Shown: positions 36,201 to 46,470 of the stretch, piece after piece
How the letters are laid out: each line of letters opens with the position of its first letter
Position numbering within the stretch: position 1 is the stretch's first letter
Source of the DNA: Rhizomucor pusillus
Taxonomy: Eukaryota; Mucoromycota; Mucoromycetes; Mucorales; Lichtheimiaceae
NCBI GenBank assembly: GCA_900175165.2
Contig: FWWN02000284.1
Span: 46,171-110,170, forward strand
Direction of reading: 5' to 3'
Length of the DNA: 64,000 bases
The notes under the pieces: generated by a model
Seen by the model: only the letters and a program-made list of their open reading frames with translations
Told to the model about the DNA's origin: nothing
The model's database searches: none
Position numbers and translations under genes: made by a program

Positions 36201-36839
36201 AATCAACGGCTAAAGCACCAGCCGAGGACATCACAAGTAGAAAAGGCTCGAGGTCACAGAATAGAGAGTATTCTCTAGAGTGGGCAACGAAGCAGATGAT
36301 TCAGAGAAGCTTGGACCCTTATGTCAATCTCGCTGAACAGCGAGAGTATTATCAGTAAGTCCATGCCTAACTGTACAAAGCGATATCATGGATGAGTGTA
36401 TAAACTCAACGTTTTATGCAGATATACCCATCAATTCCGTGCAGTAGAGAATCTCGTCAGCACACAATACCATGATTTCAGCAAAGATCTACCGCAAGAA
36501 TACCAGCCTTACTTACAATACGTAAATCGAAATTCGTTGGACGAGCACCCATCAGCTTTGCGGACACGATCAAGAGATGAAGAGATATACAAGACAGCAG
36601 TGGAAGTCCCACAAAGACTAGCAGAGCAGCAAGTTACTCAAGAATGGACGTTCAACACCAAAAATGCATATGAAGGCTACGCTGCATACACGAAATCGGA
36701 TCCATACTGGAGGTCTACGACCCAGCAAAAGCAGCACGATTTGTTATCTATGCTGCATAGTAATGCATTGGGGGCATCTCTTTCAGCTGCCACCGCAGCG
36801 GCAGCAGTCGTGGCAGGATCTATCCACAAGGATGAATGA
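33203..36839 (+). CDS. FIG4: polyphosphoinositide phosphatase FIG4
   Basis: SAC-domain phosphatase that removes the 5-phosphate of PI(3,5)P2 at the vacuole/endosome together with Vac14 and Fab1. The multi-exon gene starts [20 protein letters not shown]. Exon 2 (33456-33853) has [37 protein letters not shown] and [10 protein letters not shown]; the next exon encodes [20 protein letters not shown]. The catalytic CX5RT lies in [17 protein letters not shown] (about 35240), followed by LYALGIV and YEDHGDT-like [18 protein letters not shown]. After the SAC domain, [10 protein letters not shown] and the C-terminal [15 protein letters not shown] match FIG4 and not SAC1. The tail has an Ala-rich end. 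No membrane segment is seen. SAC1 follows 100 bp downstream. Confidence 0.94.
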
Positions 36840-36939
36840 ATAAACTATCTGCTGCTGAGTTTTGGCTCGCCTTTACTGAATACTGTTGTGAACTTGAGCG
36901 CTTGGCAAGTTTCCTGCGCAACGTGTCCTCCTCCGCCGA

Positions 36940-39466
36940 ATGATCTTTGAGCAACTTCGACTGTAAGAAACAAATGTCAAAGCGAGAATGTCACTAGTTT
37001 CCGAATCTTGATTGTAGCAATGTTACCCGGGATACGTACGTCTTCACGCCGCTGTACGAACCGCTAAAGGAGGCTGGCACTGCCAGCACAGACGCTTCGC
37101 TCACCGTACACCGAGATACGGGAGTGTTGGAGATAAACGGTACCCTTGTTATATCCTTTCTGCCTGCGAGTCGAGAGTTATCGCTAACATTATTCTCAGC
37201 TTCTGCACTCCCTCGAACGGTACTGCAAGAGTTTACAGTGTATGGCATCATTGGCTTTGTACAACTCCAAGCAGGTCCGTCGGCGCGCGCGGGATCTCTT
37301 TCCTTCCAATGCACATTGAAGCTGATAATTTATTAGGAGAGTATATGATCGTCGTAACCAATCAAGAGTACGTAGGCAATCTGCGAGGATACCATATATA
37401 TCGGGCAACCACGTTTCAAATATTACCATTGCCTCGCGACCTGAATACGTTGTCAGACGCTCAGATAGACGATGAACAGAAATTTGTGCATCTCTTGCAA
37501 GACCACTTGAGACAGAATAGCTTTTATTACTCATACGGCTATGATTTGACGCAATCTTTACAGCGGCAGGCAGATATGCAGCGAGAAGACTTACGGTTAC
37601 CCATGTGGCAAACGGCAAGTCGTTCATGCAAAAAAAAAGTTGATCGACTATGCTCCAACTAACAACCTGGTAAAAGGCCGATCCACGTTTCTTTTGGAAC
37701 AGGGCACTGTGTGAGAAGCTGATAAATGCAGCTGCGAGCGGTCTGCCAGCTGTCAGCCAGTTTATATTACCTGTTATCCAAGGATGTTAGTAATGTGCAT
37801 ATCGTATGTATGACTTTCTTCATCTCATTGCTGTTGACTCTTCGATAGACACATCAACGTCATCTCTCGTCATCAATGGCCATCGACTGACTCTCGGACT
37901 TGTGAGCCGTCGAAGTAGAGAACGGGCTGGAACCCGCTATTTTTCACGCGGCTTGGATGAAGTTGGCCACGCCAGCAACTTTGTAGAAACCGAGCAGATA
38001 GTTATCACTGAACAGCATACCATGTCATTCGTGCAAACCCGTGGATCAGCACCGTTAATATGGGGCCAGCTTATTAACACTCGATACACTCCTCAACTTT
38101 GGATTGACGCTGGAGATAAAGTAACAGATAACTGCATGGATATTATTCGTCATTCCCGTTATCGTTAATCACAAGTGCGCATATATAGGTACTGGAAGCT
38201 TCGCGAGCTCACTTCAACCGGCAGATCCAAACATATGGTCCTCAAATACTTATCAATCTTGTTAACAAGAAGGGCTACGAGTATCCTGTTGGCCGAGCAT
38301 ATGCAAGTATAATTGATCAGCTCGCTGATCCTCGCTTGCAGTATATACACTTTGATTTCCATCATGAATGCCGCAAGATGAAGTGGGATAGAGTGCAGCT
38401 TTTGATAGATAAATTGGAGTCTGAGCTTGTACAGCAAGGGTAAGTGGCATATTTTTCAACCGATATACTCCATAGGAAGCAGCAGCAGCATCACTAATTT
38501 GTTATTGCGACAAAGGTTCTTCCAGTGTGATCTTTCAGAATATTCAAATCCTGTAGTTCGATCTCGGCAGTCCTCAGTCGTTCGCACAAACTGTATGGAT
38601 TGTCTCGATAGAACCAACGTTGTACAGAGTGCTCTAGCTCGCTGGGTGCTCAACAGGCAATTGCGGCATATTGGTATCCTCAAAGATACGGACAAATTTG
38701 AGAACAACGATGCAGCCATGACTATCTTTAAGAATGGCAAGTCAAAAAATGTGTAATTGTAGACCAAGATTTTGAGCTAAGATCAAGTTTTATTATGCAG
38801 TCTGGGCTGATAATGCTGACATCCTCAGTATTGCATATTCAGGGACGGGTGCCCTAAAGACCGACTACACTAGGTATGATTTTGCCACTGGTTTTTGTTG
38901 AAAACTTGTTAATGTTCTACATGCGCAGGACTGGCAAGAGAACCTACATGGGTGCTTTCAATGACCTGGTCAACTCACTCACGCGTTATGTCAAGAATAA
39001 CTACATGGATGGATCTCGACAAGATGCTATCGATTTATTTCTGGGGAACTACGTGGTTGAACCTGCTTCCTTTGTATCTGGTCAACACCATGTGAGTCCC
39101 TTCACAGACAAGAGGCCACTGTCGGTTCAGCTCGTACCCGTTGGTTTGGTTGCATCCCTTTTTGCTTTCCTTTTTGCACTGTTCTTTCCAGATTTTATCG
39201 GCATAGAGTCCTCAACGTTGTACATTTTCCTGTTATCACTATGCTTTGCATCCACGATCTCATGCTGGCGATATATCCAACAGAACGGCGAAGCATTCGT
39301 CGATTGGCCTTCGCTGAAGCCTCTCAATATTCCTCAGGCAGTACAAAGAGAACATATTAGAGCCAATGGTCACACATTACGCCACGCACCTGAACGCTCC
39401 AACACAGCCGCGCTGGATCAAGTCGAGCAAGGATATGAACTCCCAACACTAAAGAAATTAACTTGA
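36940..39466 (+). CDS. SAC1: ER/Golgi phosphoinositide phosphatase SAC1
   Basis: PI4P phosphatase of the ER. The first exon (36940-36962) encodes MIFEQLRL and joins to 37018 onward, giving VTRDTYVFTPLYEPLKEA. The SAC domain has YGIIGFVQLQAG, EYMIVVTNQEYVG, FYYSYGYDLTQSLQ and AGTRYFSRGLDEVGHASNFV. The catalytic CX5RT is in RTNCMDCLDRTNVVQS (about 38585). Then come WADNADILSIAYSGTGALKT and RQDAIDLFLGNYVV. Two hydrophobic segments close to the C-terminus (around 39140-39270: VGLVASLFAFLFALFFP and LYIFLLSLCFASTISCW) are the ER membrane anchors specific to SAC1. The start is chosen from the exon-1 phase, 100 bp after the FIG4 stop. Confidence 0.95.
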
Positions 39467-39674
39467 AAGATTGCTAATGTAAATACACTACAAGAGTATT
39501 TTTGTAACACGTTCCCGCTACATTCAACAATCGAACATTGCTGGCCCTGAAAGGACCGCATCGAATCAAAGCAGTTTGAATAATGAAAGTTACTCTGTTG
39601 TAAATGACCTTGCAAGGAATATGAACTCCAAACGTCAAATGCAATGTATGAAAATAATTGACAAAATAGTTCCA

Positions 39675-40759
39675 CTACTTTGCAACAACCGAACACCGCT
39701 TGAACTTCAAGTAAGCTACCGGTGCAAATGCATCGTCTGAGTGTACGATGGTGTCGGCTTCCTCTCTGAAATATATCAAAACGATGGTAATTAATGTCCC
39801 TTGTTCTCTTTTCCAACAACTAAAACCTGGTATAGTGAGCAGTCTTACACGACGATTCGCTTTTTGAACAATGGACAGTCGAGTGTAAATGTTTCGTATT
39901 CTCCACCTTCGCCGCATACATGCGATTGATATTTTTCATTCAGCTCGCACAGGAGAGGATACATTTCTGCTATAGTCTTCCCGAGATGCACAGGTTTCAG
40001 CCCCATGGCAGCTACTTTGACCAGAATAGCTTGTACTCCGTTGTCTGCCATTTCTGCCAATAGTTCCCGTTGGTCACGTTCCCACAGATAAGCAAAAGAT
40101 TTTAATCCGAGTCGGTTGCATCTGCAGGAAAAGCTTATCAGTACAGTAAATGATCATGAGGTATGTTCATCCTTACACATGCTCCACTCGAACACGTTGG
40201 TAATTTGACAAGATCGCGCCAACAGACACGCCTTCGATATCTGGATGCTCTTTCTACATGTAGAAATAAAACAAAAAGGTCAAATCGGCCCGGTCGTCCC
40301 GCAAAACTTGAATGCCAACACCGTATATACCAAGATTTTTTGTAATAACATGAAGAGGTCCTCTGTCTCATCCTTTGTTGTTGCTTCATACTCGTATTCC
40401 TGATTCAGTGGGGTGCCCTGAATCTCTCTTCGATATAACGGCAGATCCATACACTCGGCGTAGTAGTGTATAGCATCGTGTCCGACAGTTTGATACATGT
40501 AGCTGTCCATTTCATCTAAGTACTTATCGTGAGTATAATATTCTGGCCGCGTTCGTTTCCATTAAGATCTGTTATACCTTTGCCGGAAGACGAAGGCGGT
40601 TTGAGATTAGCCAACGCGACGATCTCGTGTCCGTTGGCAACGCATTGCATCATGTTGTAGCAGCTATCCTTCCCGCCGCTAACATTCAAACTGATCAGCC
40701 GGCATTCCTCTTATTCTCTCTTGAGCGTGTATTTGCCTGACAAGACCGATAAGCTTCAT
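39675..40759 (-). CDS. DPH6: diphthine-ammonia ligase DPH6
   Basis: Last step of diphthamide synthesis on elongation factor 2: ATP-dependent amidation of diphthine. Six exons (40759-40737, 40678-40578, 40515-40331, 40253-40177, 40121-39849, 39765-39675) give 249 residues. The start MKLIGLVSGGKDSCYNMMQC carries the PP-loop ATP-binding motif SGGKDS, which is completed across intron 1, a GC-AG intron. Other conserved segments are EIVALANLKPP, DEMDSYMYQTVGHDAI, EGVSVGAILSNYQRVRVEHV and HVCGEGGEYETFTLDCPLFK. It ends shortly after FAPVAYLKF, so it lacks the C-terminal RidA-like domains of yeast Dph6 and matches the short animal form. Confidence 0.95.
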
Positions 40760-41070
40760 TTTTTTAAGAGTTGTTATCCGTGGAATCAAAGCAGATTTAT
40801 TCAGCCAATTTTGTGGAACAATCAAGCTTCAAATGACACGGATCCCGTGACTGGAAGCATGTCGAGAATGGGGCTTCTGCGAACGGCTTCTCCGTGTGCA
40901 ATGTCAAAAGTAACCGTCCGGCAATAAAGGAGTTCCAAACTTGGCCTTGTAAGCATCAAGTTCAACCGCACGACCGAGGCAAGTAATGAGGGCTACGCAC
41001 AACTTTGCTGAGACTGTTGTAGGTATAAAAGGCTAGGAGTGTGCGAATAACCAGGCTAGAGACGAGAGAA

Positions 41071-41231
41071 TGGTCTGGAGGACCATGCTCAGCGACGGTT
41101 TGTGTGTGGAGAAACTGCAGTTACTCAAACTAACCTCGTAGGAGAAGAGCCGTATCTACGAATATCAAGCCTACAAGGATACAAAAAAGAAATTAGAAGA
41201 TGTAGAGGCATCTAGCGCCGGAGGCGAATAA
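41071..41231 (+). CDS. possible small gene (two exons), unidentified
   Basis: A TATAAAA-like sequence near 41031 precedes an ATG at 41071 (MVWRTMLSDG). A GT donor at about 41099 and an acceptor CGTAG ending 41143 delimit a possible 45-bp intron. The downstream segment 41144-41231 reads EKSRIYEYQAYKDTKKKLED and VEASSAGGE then stop. That charged tail looks coding and recalls C-termini of small mitochondrial membrane subunits, but the phase between the two parts does not fit with the obvious donor. Low confidence. Confidence 0.25.
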
Positions 41232-41398
41232 GCTATCTTGTGTACTTATGGATTGACCAATTTCTCTCTTATTACAATCATCTACTGGTAGACTTAATTC
41301 TTTGCTTCTTTTTCCATTAGGAGTACCTACCCAAAGTCTCACAGTATTTCATTGTTACCTTTTTTGTCCAAATACCTCACTATCATCAAGCAAGCCTG

Positions 41399-41716
41399 TC
41401 AATCGTATAAGCTCGAGAAAACATGGCTTTTACGGCAAAGAAGAAAAGATATATTCAAAGATTGGAGGCGGAAACGATTCTTGATTCGAATGGTGAGCTC
41501 CAAGAACAGATTCACTGTGTCCTTTGTCGCTTTCCGAATACCAGCGGTAATATGCTGGACAAGCTCTTCCTCGGTCAAGTCTTCGTCAAGGTCGGGTGTA
41601 GGATCGAGCAGCCTGTAGCGACTGCCGCGGCCAGGGTTTTGGTTGGATCTCTGTGGAGGTCCTCTTGTCACGGTACGCCTCAGGCCTCGAAGGATGTCTT
41701 CATCGACCTGTTGCAT
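41399..41716 (-). other. antisense open frame with protein-like composition
   Basis: Minus-strand frame beginning MQQVDEDILRGLRRTVTRGP and containing RLLDPTPDLDEDLTEEELVQ and ITAGIRKATKDTVNLFLEL. The composition is more protein-like than that of the plus-strand frame over the same bases, and the frame is open upstream of this ATG to about 41815. Which strand is expressed cannot be decided from sequence. Confidence 0.25.
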
Positions 41717-42061
41717 AAAAATGTCACCATAATGGATTGGTTCTTGACCGGAGTGGATTCCTGAAACCGACCGACGGCAAAACTGGCGGCGACGTGCGAA
41801 GCTTGCTACAACAATACAGCGGACGCAACGCTATTTTGCTCACGCTAATAAATAACCAAACTATTCACCAATACGATCATCATGGTCGTGGCTGTGGTCG
41901 TGGTGATCGTGGTCGTATTGCTCGCGGTGGCCGTCGTGGCAGTTCCCGTCGCCGACCCTGGTCGGCTCAATCAACGGTAACAACAGCTGTGACAACAAGG
42001 GGAGCATGATCTCGAAGATCTGCATGCTGTTCCTGACGATATGGACCTAGACATGCTGTAG
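41423..42061 (+). pseudogene. RGG-rich reading frame with apparent frameshift (mRNA-export-adaptor-like)
   Basis: A first exon-like piece starts MAFTAKKKRYIQRLEAETIL. Further on, the frame at 41737-42009 contains an Arg/Gly-rich run (HGRGCGRGDRGRIARGGRRG) and stops at a TGA. In the next frame, 42002-42061 reads EHDLEDLHAVPDDMDLDML and stop. That acidic/Leu end resembles the UAP56-binding motif found at the ends of Yra1/ALYREF and CHTOP-type export adaptors, which are RGG-rich. The two frames meet at a run of four G (41999-42002), so one base more or less would join them. It may be a sequencing error or a pseudogene. The opposite strand is also open here. Confidence 0.3.
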
Positions 42062-42449
42062 ACATTTTTTCTTTGTTTTTCTGTTTCTATTTCTGTACAT
42101 GTATTTTTGCTGCAGTTCTCCAGAATAGTCCCCTTTTAAAATATCTTCGGGAAGCAGTTTTTCATTGCTCACAGCTAGTTTTATGTTCTATGCTAAGGAT
42201 AAACAGACTCTTTGAATTCTCTCAAGTCGTACCTAGCGCGTGAAACCGGTCATCGTTTCAGCATATTTGGTGTACTACGATTTTACGTACAATTTATAAA
42301 ATCCCTGATGGAGACTATGGTACCATTTTGTTTATTATTCATCCAGCTGTGGATGCTTTGATTGCTTGTAAGCATCCTTTCTTTGTTTGTCGAAATAAGA
42401 AAAGAACTTGTTTCCTGATACATGTAATTTTATCATCTTCGACGAAAAA
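42062..42449. other. AT-rich intergenic region
   Basis: T-rich sequence typical of a 3' flank; no gene seen. Confidence 0.4.
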
Positions 42450-43023
42450 ATGGAGCGAAAGAAAAAGGGTGGAGCTGAGGGCAGTCAAAGTATCCACTTG
42501 CTCTCAGATACTATGGATAGACTTTAGGCGTAAAGCCGCAACCAAAGGAGACATTATCCGGGAAACATATATATTACTGGTGCGTCCTGTACTTTTGAGA
42601 CTAGCAACTGTATTTTGGCTACTAAAAATGCAATTTTGAGGCATTTACATCGGTTTATTGGTGGTGGTATTCCGATGGCAATTGCTGAGACAGCTGAGAC
42701 TGGAGAGAAGATACCTCCTAGGTACCTGGTAATACGAGCGGGCCGATTAGATGGACGAATTGACGAAGATTGTCGTCTACAGAAGGCGACTCTTGAATGC
42801 AGATTAACCCGAATTTTAGTTGAAGTAAGCATTGCTTTTGTTTTTGTCCTTAGTAAGTACGCTAGATAACTCACGCTCTTTGTAGGCACTAAAAAGAAAT
42901 AAGAATTGGAAACCAGATGACGAATTACGTATATCTGCTTCAGCAACTCTGCAATTCCTCAATACCAAAGGATACATAATATCAAGCACAAGGCGCTGCA
43001 AAACTTATCTGCACGAGAAATAA
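42450..43023 (+). CDS. small spliced gene of unknown function
   Basis: The 3' half is well supported. An exon ending at 42824 with a GTAAGC donor joins in phase to 42886-43023 after a TTTGTAG acceptor. The joined frame reads HRFIGGGIPMAIAETAETGE, PPRYLVIRAGRLDGRIDEDC, QKATLECRLTRILVEALKRN and DDELRISASATLQFLN, ending KTYLHEK and TAA. Upstream, an exon with PQPKETLSGKHIYYW joins at GTGCGT (42580) to an acceptor at about 42640. A first exon MERKKKGGAEGSQ at 42450 would need an unusually short intron (about 38 bp), so the start is uncertain. I do not recognise the family. It is one of the few intact units in a decayed region. Confidence 0.5.
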
Positions 43024-43320
43024 GTAGGAGTAATGATATTGCATTCTTCCTTTGATGCAGCAGGAGGCAACTAGTATGCAATGCGACGGGGCCTTTGGGA
43101 TAAAGGGCAGACAGCAGATAGTAGGCTTGGATGATCACCAAATGCAGCGACTTGCTGGCATTCTGATAAATCGCAGGTTCTGGGAAACATAGCAAAAATC
43201 GTCTGCAGAATTTCGATGTGACGAGTTTGTAACCGCAAAATCAAGAGACTTTTCAGCGCTGATATTCTCGAAACGTTCGCCGTGTTTCGGCTAGAACGGC
43301 TTGCAGAGCTATAATTCACA
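43024..43320. other. region without a supported gene
   Basis: Contains a short plus-strand frame (MQCDGAFGIKGRQQIVGL) of about 39 codons with no context. Nothing else is supported. Confidence 0.3.
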
Positions 43321-44330
43321 GCGGCAGAAGAGAAAGAACAACTGAAAGCAGACGTCCAATATAAGAATCAACTCCGGATACTGGAGAATATGAATGAGAG
43401 GAGACAATCAAGAGCTTTCGGAGGAGGCCCTAGTGCGCCAAGAAGCCACAGTAAAAACTAAATACGACACCGCAAGGAAACGTATAATGCGAGAGAAACA
43501 CCAGTCTGTATTTAAGAATATTGAACAGGAAGAGCAAATGGTCCTGTCGGACACTGGTATTTTGTCAGGGCCAACATGGGCTATCCTTGAAGAAACCGCA
43601 ACGTGAGTATTTTTCTGTGCATATATCGATGAAAATAACTAATCATAATAGTATACAACAGTCCTTCAAGGACGGCAATTGATGAAGAAAGCGGGACATC
43701 CACATTGACCGAAGACAACAGTCAAAGCGATGCAGTCCTGACAATCCGCGTGCACAATATGGTTACTTGCCGTCATCACATTGCAAAGATACATGTATAA
43801 CCAGACATAATCTATATAGAGAGCTTTTAAATATGCAAGAAACTCTGCCCCAAATAATTCCAATACAACAGGATCTCAACGACTCATTGTCCATTTTCAA
43901 TTGTTTGATCTCTATCCCATATATTATCACAGATAGGAAGAACATTCATCACAAAGTACACGTCCAATATCACAAGGCTCTGGTGTCCCATTTTTCCTTG
44001 ATCCCACCGTTTGTTTAAGAAAGCAAATGTCTACTACATATTTTGTGGCAAGCATATAGTCTACGCTTTTATAAGGCATCCTTACCAACCTCTGCAAAGC
44101 TCATCATGCGTGAACGCGCAGAAGCCGACAAGCCTGGCGTCAACACAGATTGTTCAATCTGGATTAATGAAAAAACTAAGAGGAGAGCTAATAGATACAG
44201 CCGCAATAGCTGCCAAAGGCAAGCTAGTGTCGTAACGCTTCTTGTTTTGCGTTATGAGACCACACAGGAAAAGGAACCACGAAGACCACAAAGATACGAG
44301 GTAGTTGAGTCTTTAATTCTCTAGCTTTTT
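43321..44330 (+). pseudogene. frameshifted coiled-coil coding remnants
   Basis: The frame at 43321-43400 reads AAEEKEQLKADVQYKNQLRI and LENMNERR. After a frame change at about 43394 it continues NQELSEEALVRQEATVKTKY and RKRIMREKHQ. Further pieces appear at 44100-44235 in two frames (RERAEADKPG, then QSGLMKKLRGELIDTAAIAA). The E/K/R/Q heptad-like pattern is that of a long coiled coil. The order 'YxxQL...NEE.L.+QE..V+...' loosely recalls the N-terminal coiled coil of ATAD3-type ATPases, but no AAA+ core is seen. Frame changes between clearly protein-like pieces suggest a decaying gene. Confidence 0.35.
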
Positions 44331-44599
44331 GTCAGGTATTTATACCTTTTACGAACACTAAAAATATAAAGAGGATAATACATACAAAAAGGAAAGGTCT
44401 ATGCTAAGCGACATTGTGCAATGGAAATAAGATCTAAATGGGAAAGGTCTTGGAAGAAAGGAACAGAAATTAATAAAGGAAATGCTTGAAGTCTGTGCAC
44501 GACACTAGCCCGAAAAAAATAAAATTGGACAGCCAAAATGTTCCAGGAAGACCTCCAAAAAACAAAAGATTCAACCCTCCGGAAAAGGGAAGTTCGAAT

Positions 44600-44672
44600 T
44601 GGAGAAGCTGGGCGTCGATCCCAGTACCTCTCGCATGCTAAGCGAGCGCTCTACCATTTGAGCTACATCCCC
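44600..44672 (-). tRNA. tRNA-Ala (anticodon AGC)
   Basis: Reading the minus strand from 44672: GGGGATGTAGCTCAAATGGT starts the acceptor and D arm with a good A box. The anticodon arm is CTCGC-TT-AGC-AT-GCGAG, giving anticodon AGC. A 5-bp T stem CTGGG/CCCAG encloses ATCGACG, and the molecule ends CTTCTCC plus discriminator A. The acceptor stem has one T-T mismatch and one G-T pair. A TTTT run (44584-44587 on the complementary strand) lies just downstream as a Pol III terminator. No intron is present. Confidence 0.9.
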
Positions 44673-45408
44673 GTACTGTTAGTTGACATCCTCTGTGATA
44701 TATTAGATTGTCGCGCTGAACAAGTAGAAAAGAAAAATTTTATAGAAGCTACAAATGTTTTGGACAGTAAAAGAAATCCTCTTTTACCTCACGTTGTCTG
44801 TGACTTACCTCGAGACTTGAGACCTAATCAGAACGACGCTGTCAGAACGGTTAGGAAGTCTGCATTTATTTCGTGTAACATGTATTTGCAAATCTGCATC
44901 GAGTGATCTACCGAGCTATCAAAATCCTTCGATCCTGCCTATATTTCTCCTGCGAATACTATACTTTCCACTCCATCGACGTACCACACGTATCATAATT
45001 TTCAACTGAAAAATATAATGTGACAGCTATCGTTCAAATATAATTTAAATATTGTGCAAAGAAATAATGCGTATCTCTCTTATCGCTCAATATTTAATGC
45101 TTATCACACAGGTCGTTCAATATATATTTTTATCTGTGCAAAGCTGTACATGGTCTTCTTTCAAGGACGTCAAAAGTTCGTCGAGACTACTGTTTAATTC
45201 CGAAAAGCAGAAGAACGTTCATTGAAAGGGTTTTTCCACAAAATTACAACTTATGGCAAAGGTGTGACGATTGCTCGAAGTCTGAGACGTTAAGATACTT
45301 ACGATTAAACAAATATTCTTCGATGCTGTGCTTGTGATTCTAAACAACAATTGATAATGTATGAGACAACTACTTGGGCAGTTGAAGACGGAATAAGAAG
45401 GGACGGCC
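44673..45408. other. AT-rich region without a supported gene
   Basis: Low-complexity AT-rich sequence around 44990-45180. No gene seen. Confidence 0.4.
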
Positions 45409-46470
45409 TTGTTATCAAAGATAGAACAGACAATTGCAACAAATGTCACCGCCATCGACGATCATTTCCATTTTATAACCGATGTTAAGCCTGAATGTCG
45501 TCCCAAAGACACTAAAGGAAAACTGTTGCCATCCAAATTTGAGATGGTGAAACATCCTAGTAACAAAGCAGTCGAAAGCACAAAAGTGGATCAAGAAATT
45601 GAGACGATGGGCCCTACTATGGACCATCACACTACTCTCTGGCCCAAAAAAAGGGACTTAGAAGACCATTATCTTGAAAAAATGATGTCGAAAATGTACG
45701 TACTAAATGCAATTCCGCTACGATGTATATATCATTGAAAAGCTATGAATAGATTGAAACAAGAGCATCCTCCATGCTTACAATTTTTCGTGCATCCTGA
45801 CATTCCTCGGCTGTCCATTGTTGGCACCGTTGATGTCAAGTCTGATGGATGGTGTGGGTTTCGAACGACCGCTCATGCGATATACGGGGACGAAAACAAG
45901 TTTTGGAAAGTCAAGGAAGATATGCTTGCTTGTTACAATCGTAACTTGGTCAAATACAAACAGCATGTCACCTGCATGTACATTCTTGACGAAAGCCGAG
46001 ACACAGTTTCGTATGGACTTGACAGTATCGGTGACAAGAACGAGAACAGCTATTCGACTTGTCCAATGGAATATTGGTGCTTCACTCCAGGTTGCACACA
46101 ATTGGCAGCGGATACTCATCGCGTGCCGGTTGCTGTGTATCCTGACAATAGCGGTCCTGTTCCTCCCTGCCTTATCTCCCGTTCGAAGGACCTATACAAA
46201 GAAATCAACCGCCATTGCCAATAATCATGCAGCATGCCAATGGCTGCCATTGGGCTACCGTCAACTTGCGACGAGGCATGAAAATCCAATGGCCTATCAT
46301 AGAAAGGCAGATAATATCCGCATGCAAACAAATGGGCATAACAAACGATCTACGCAAGACCATTTGACGTATGCTATCAATCAAAAAGCCCGAAAAAGAT
46401 GGAAGAAGCGATATCATTCTCATTGATTATCCTTCCTTTCCATCTTATCGTCGCAACACTCGAAGCCATA
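45409..46470 (+). pseudogene. decayed OTU-like domain ORF of transposon type
   Basis: Frame 45745-46224 contains LSIVGTVDVKSDGWCGFRTT, then AHAIYGDENKFWKVKEDML and CTQLAADTHRVPVAVY. 'DG-x-C-GFR' with downstream 'W..V+.DML' is the OTU cysteine-protease pattern seen in domains carried by plant and fungal MULE/hAT-type transposons. The catalytic His region lies in another frame (LPIIMQHANGCHWATVNLRR, about 46215-46275), and an intermediate strand in a third (VLFLPALSPV). At least two frameshifts therefore separate the parts. An upstream piece (45409-45738) encodes a charged region that could precede the domain. No terminal repeats were identified. Confidence 0.6.
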
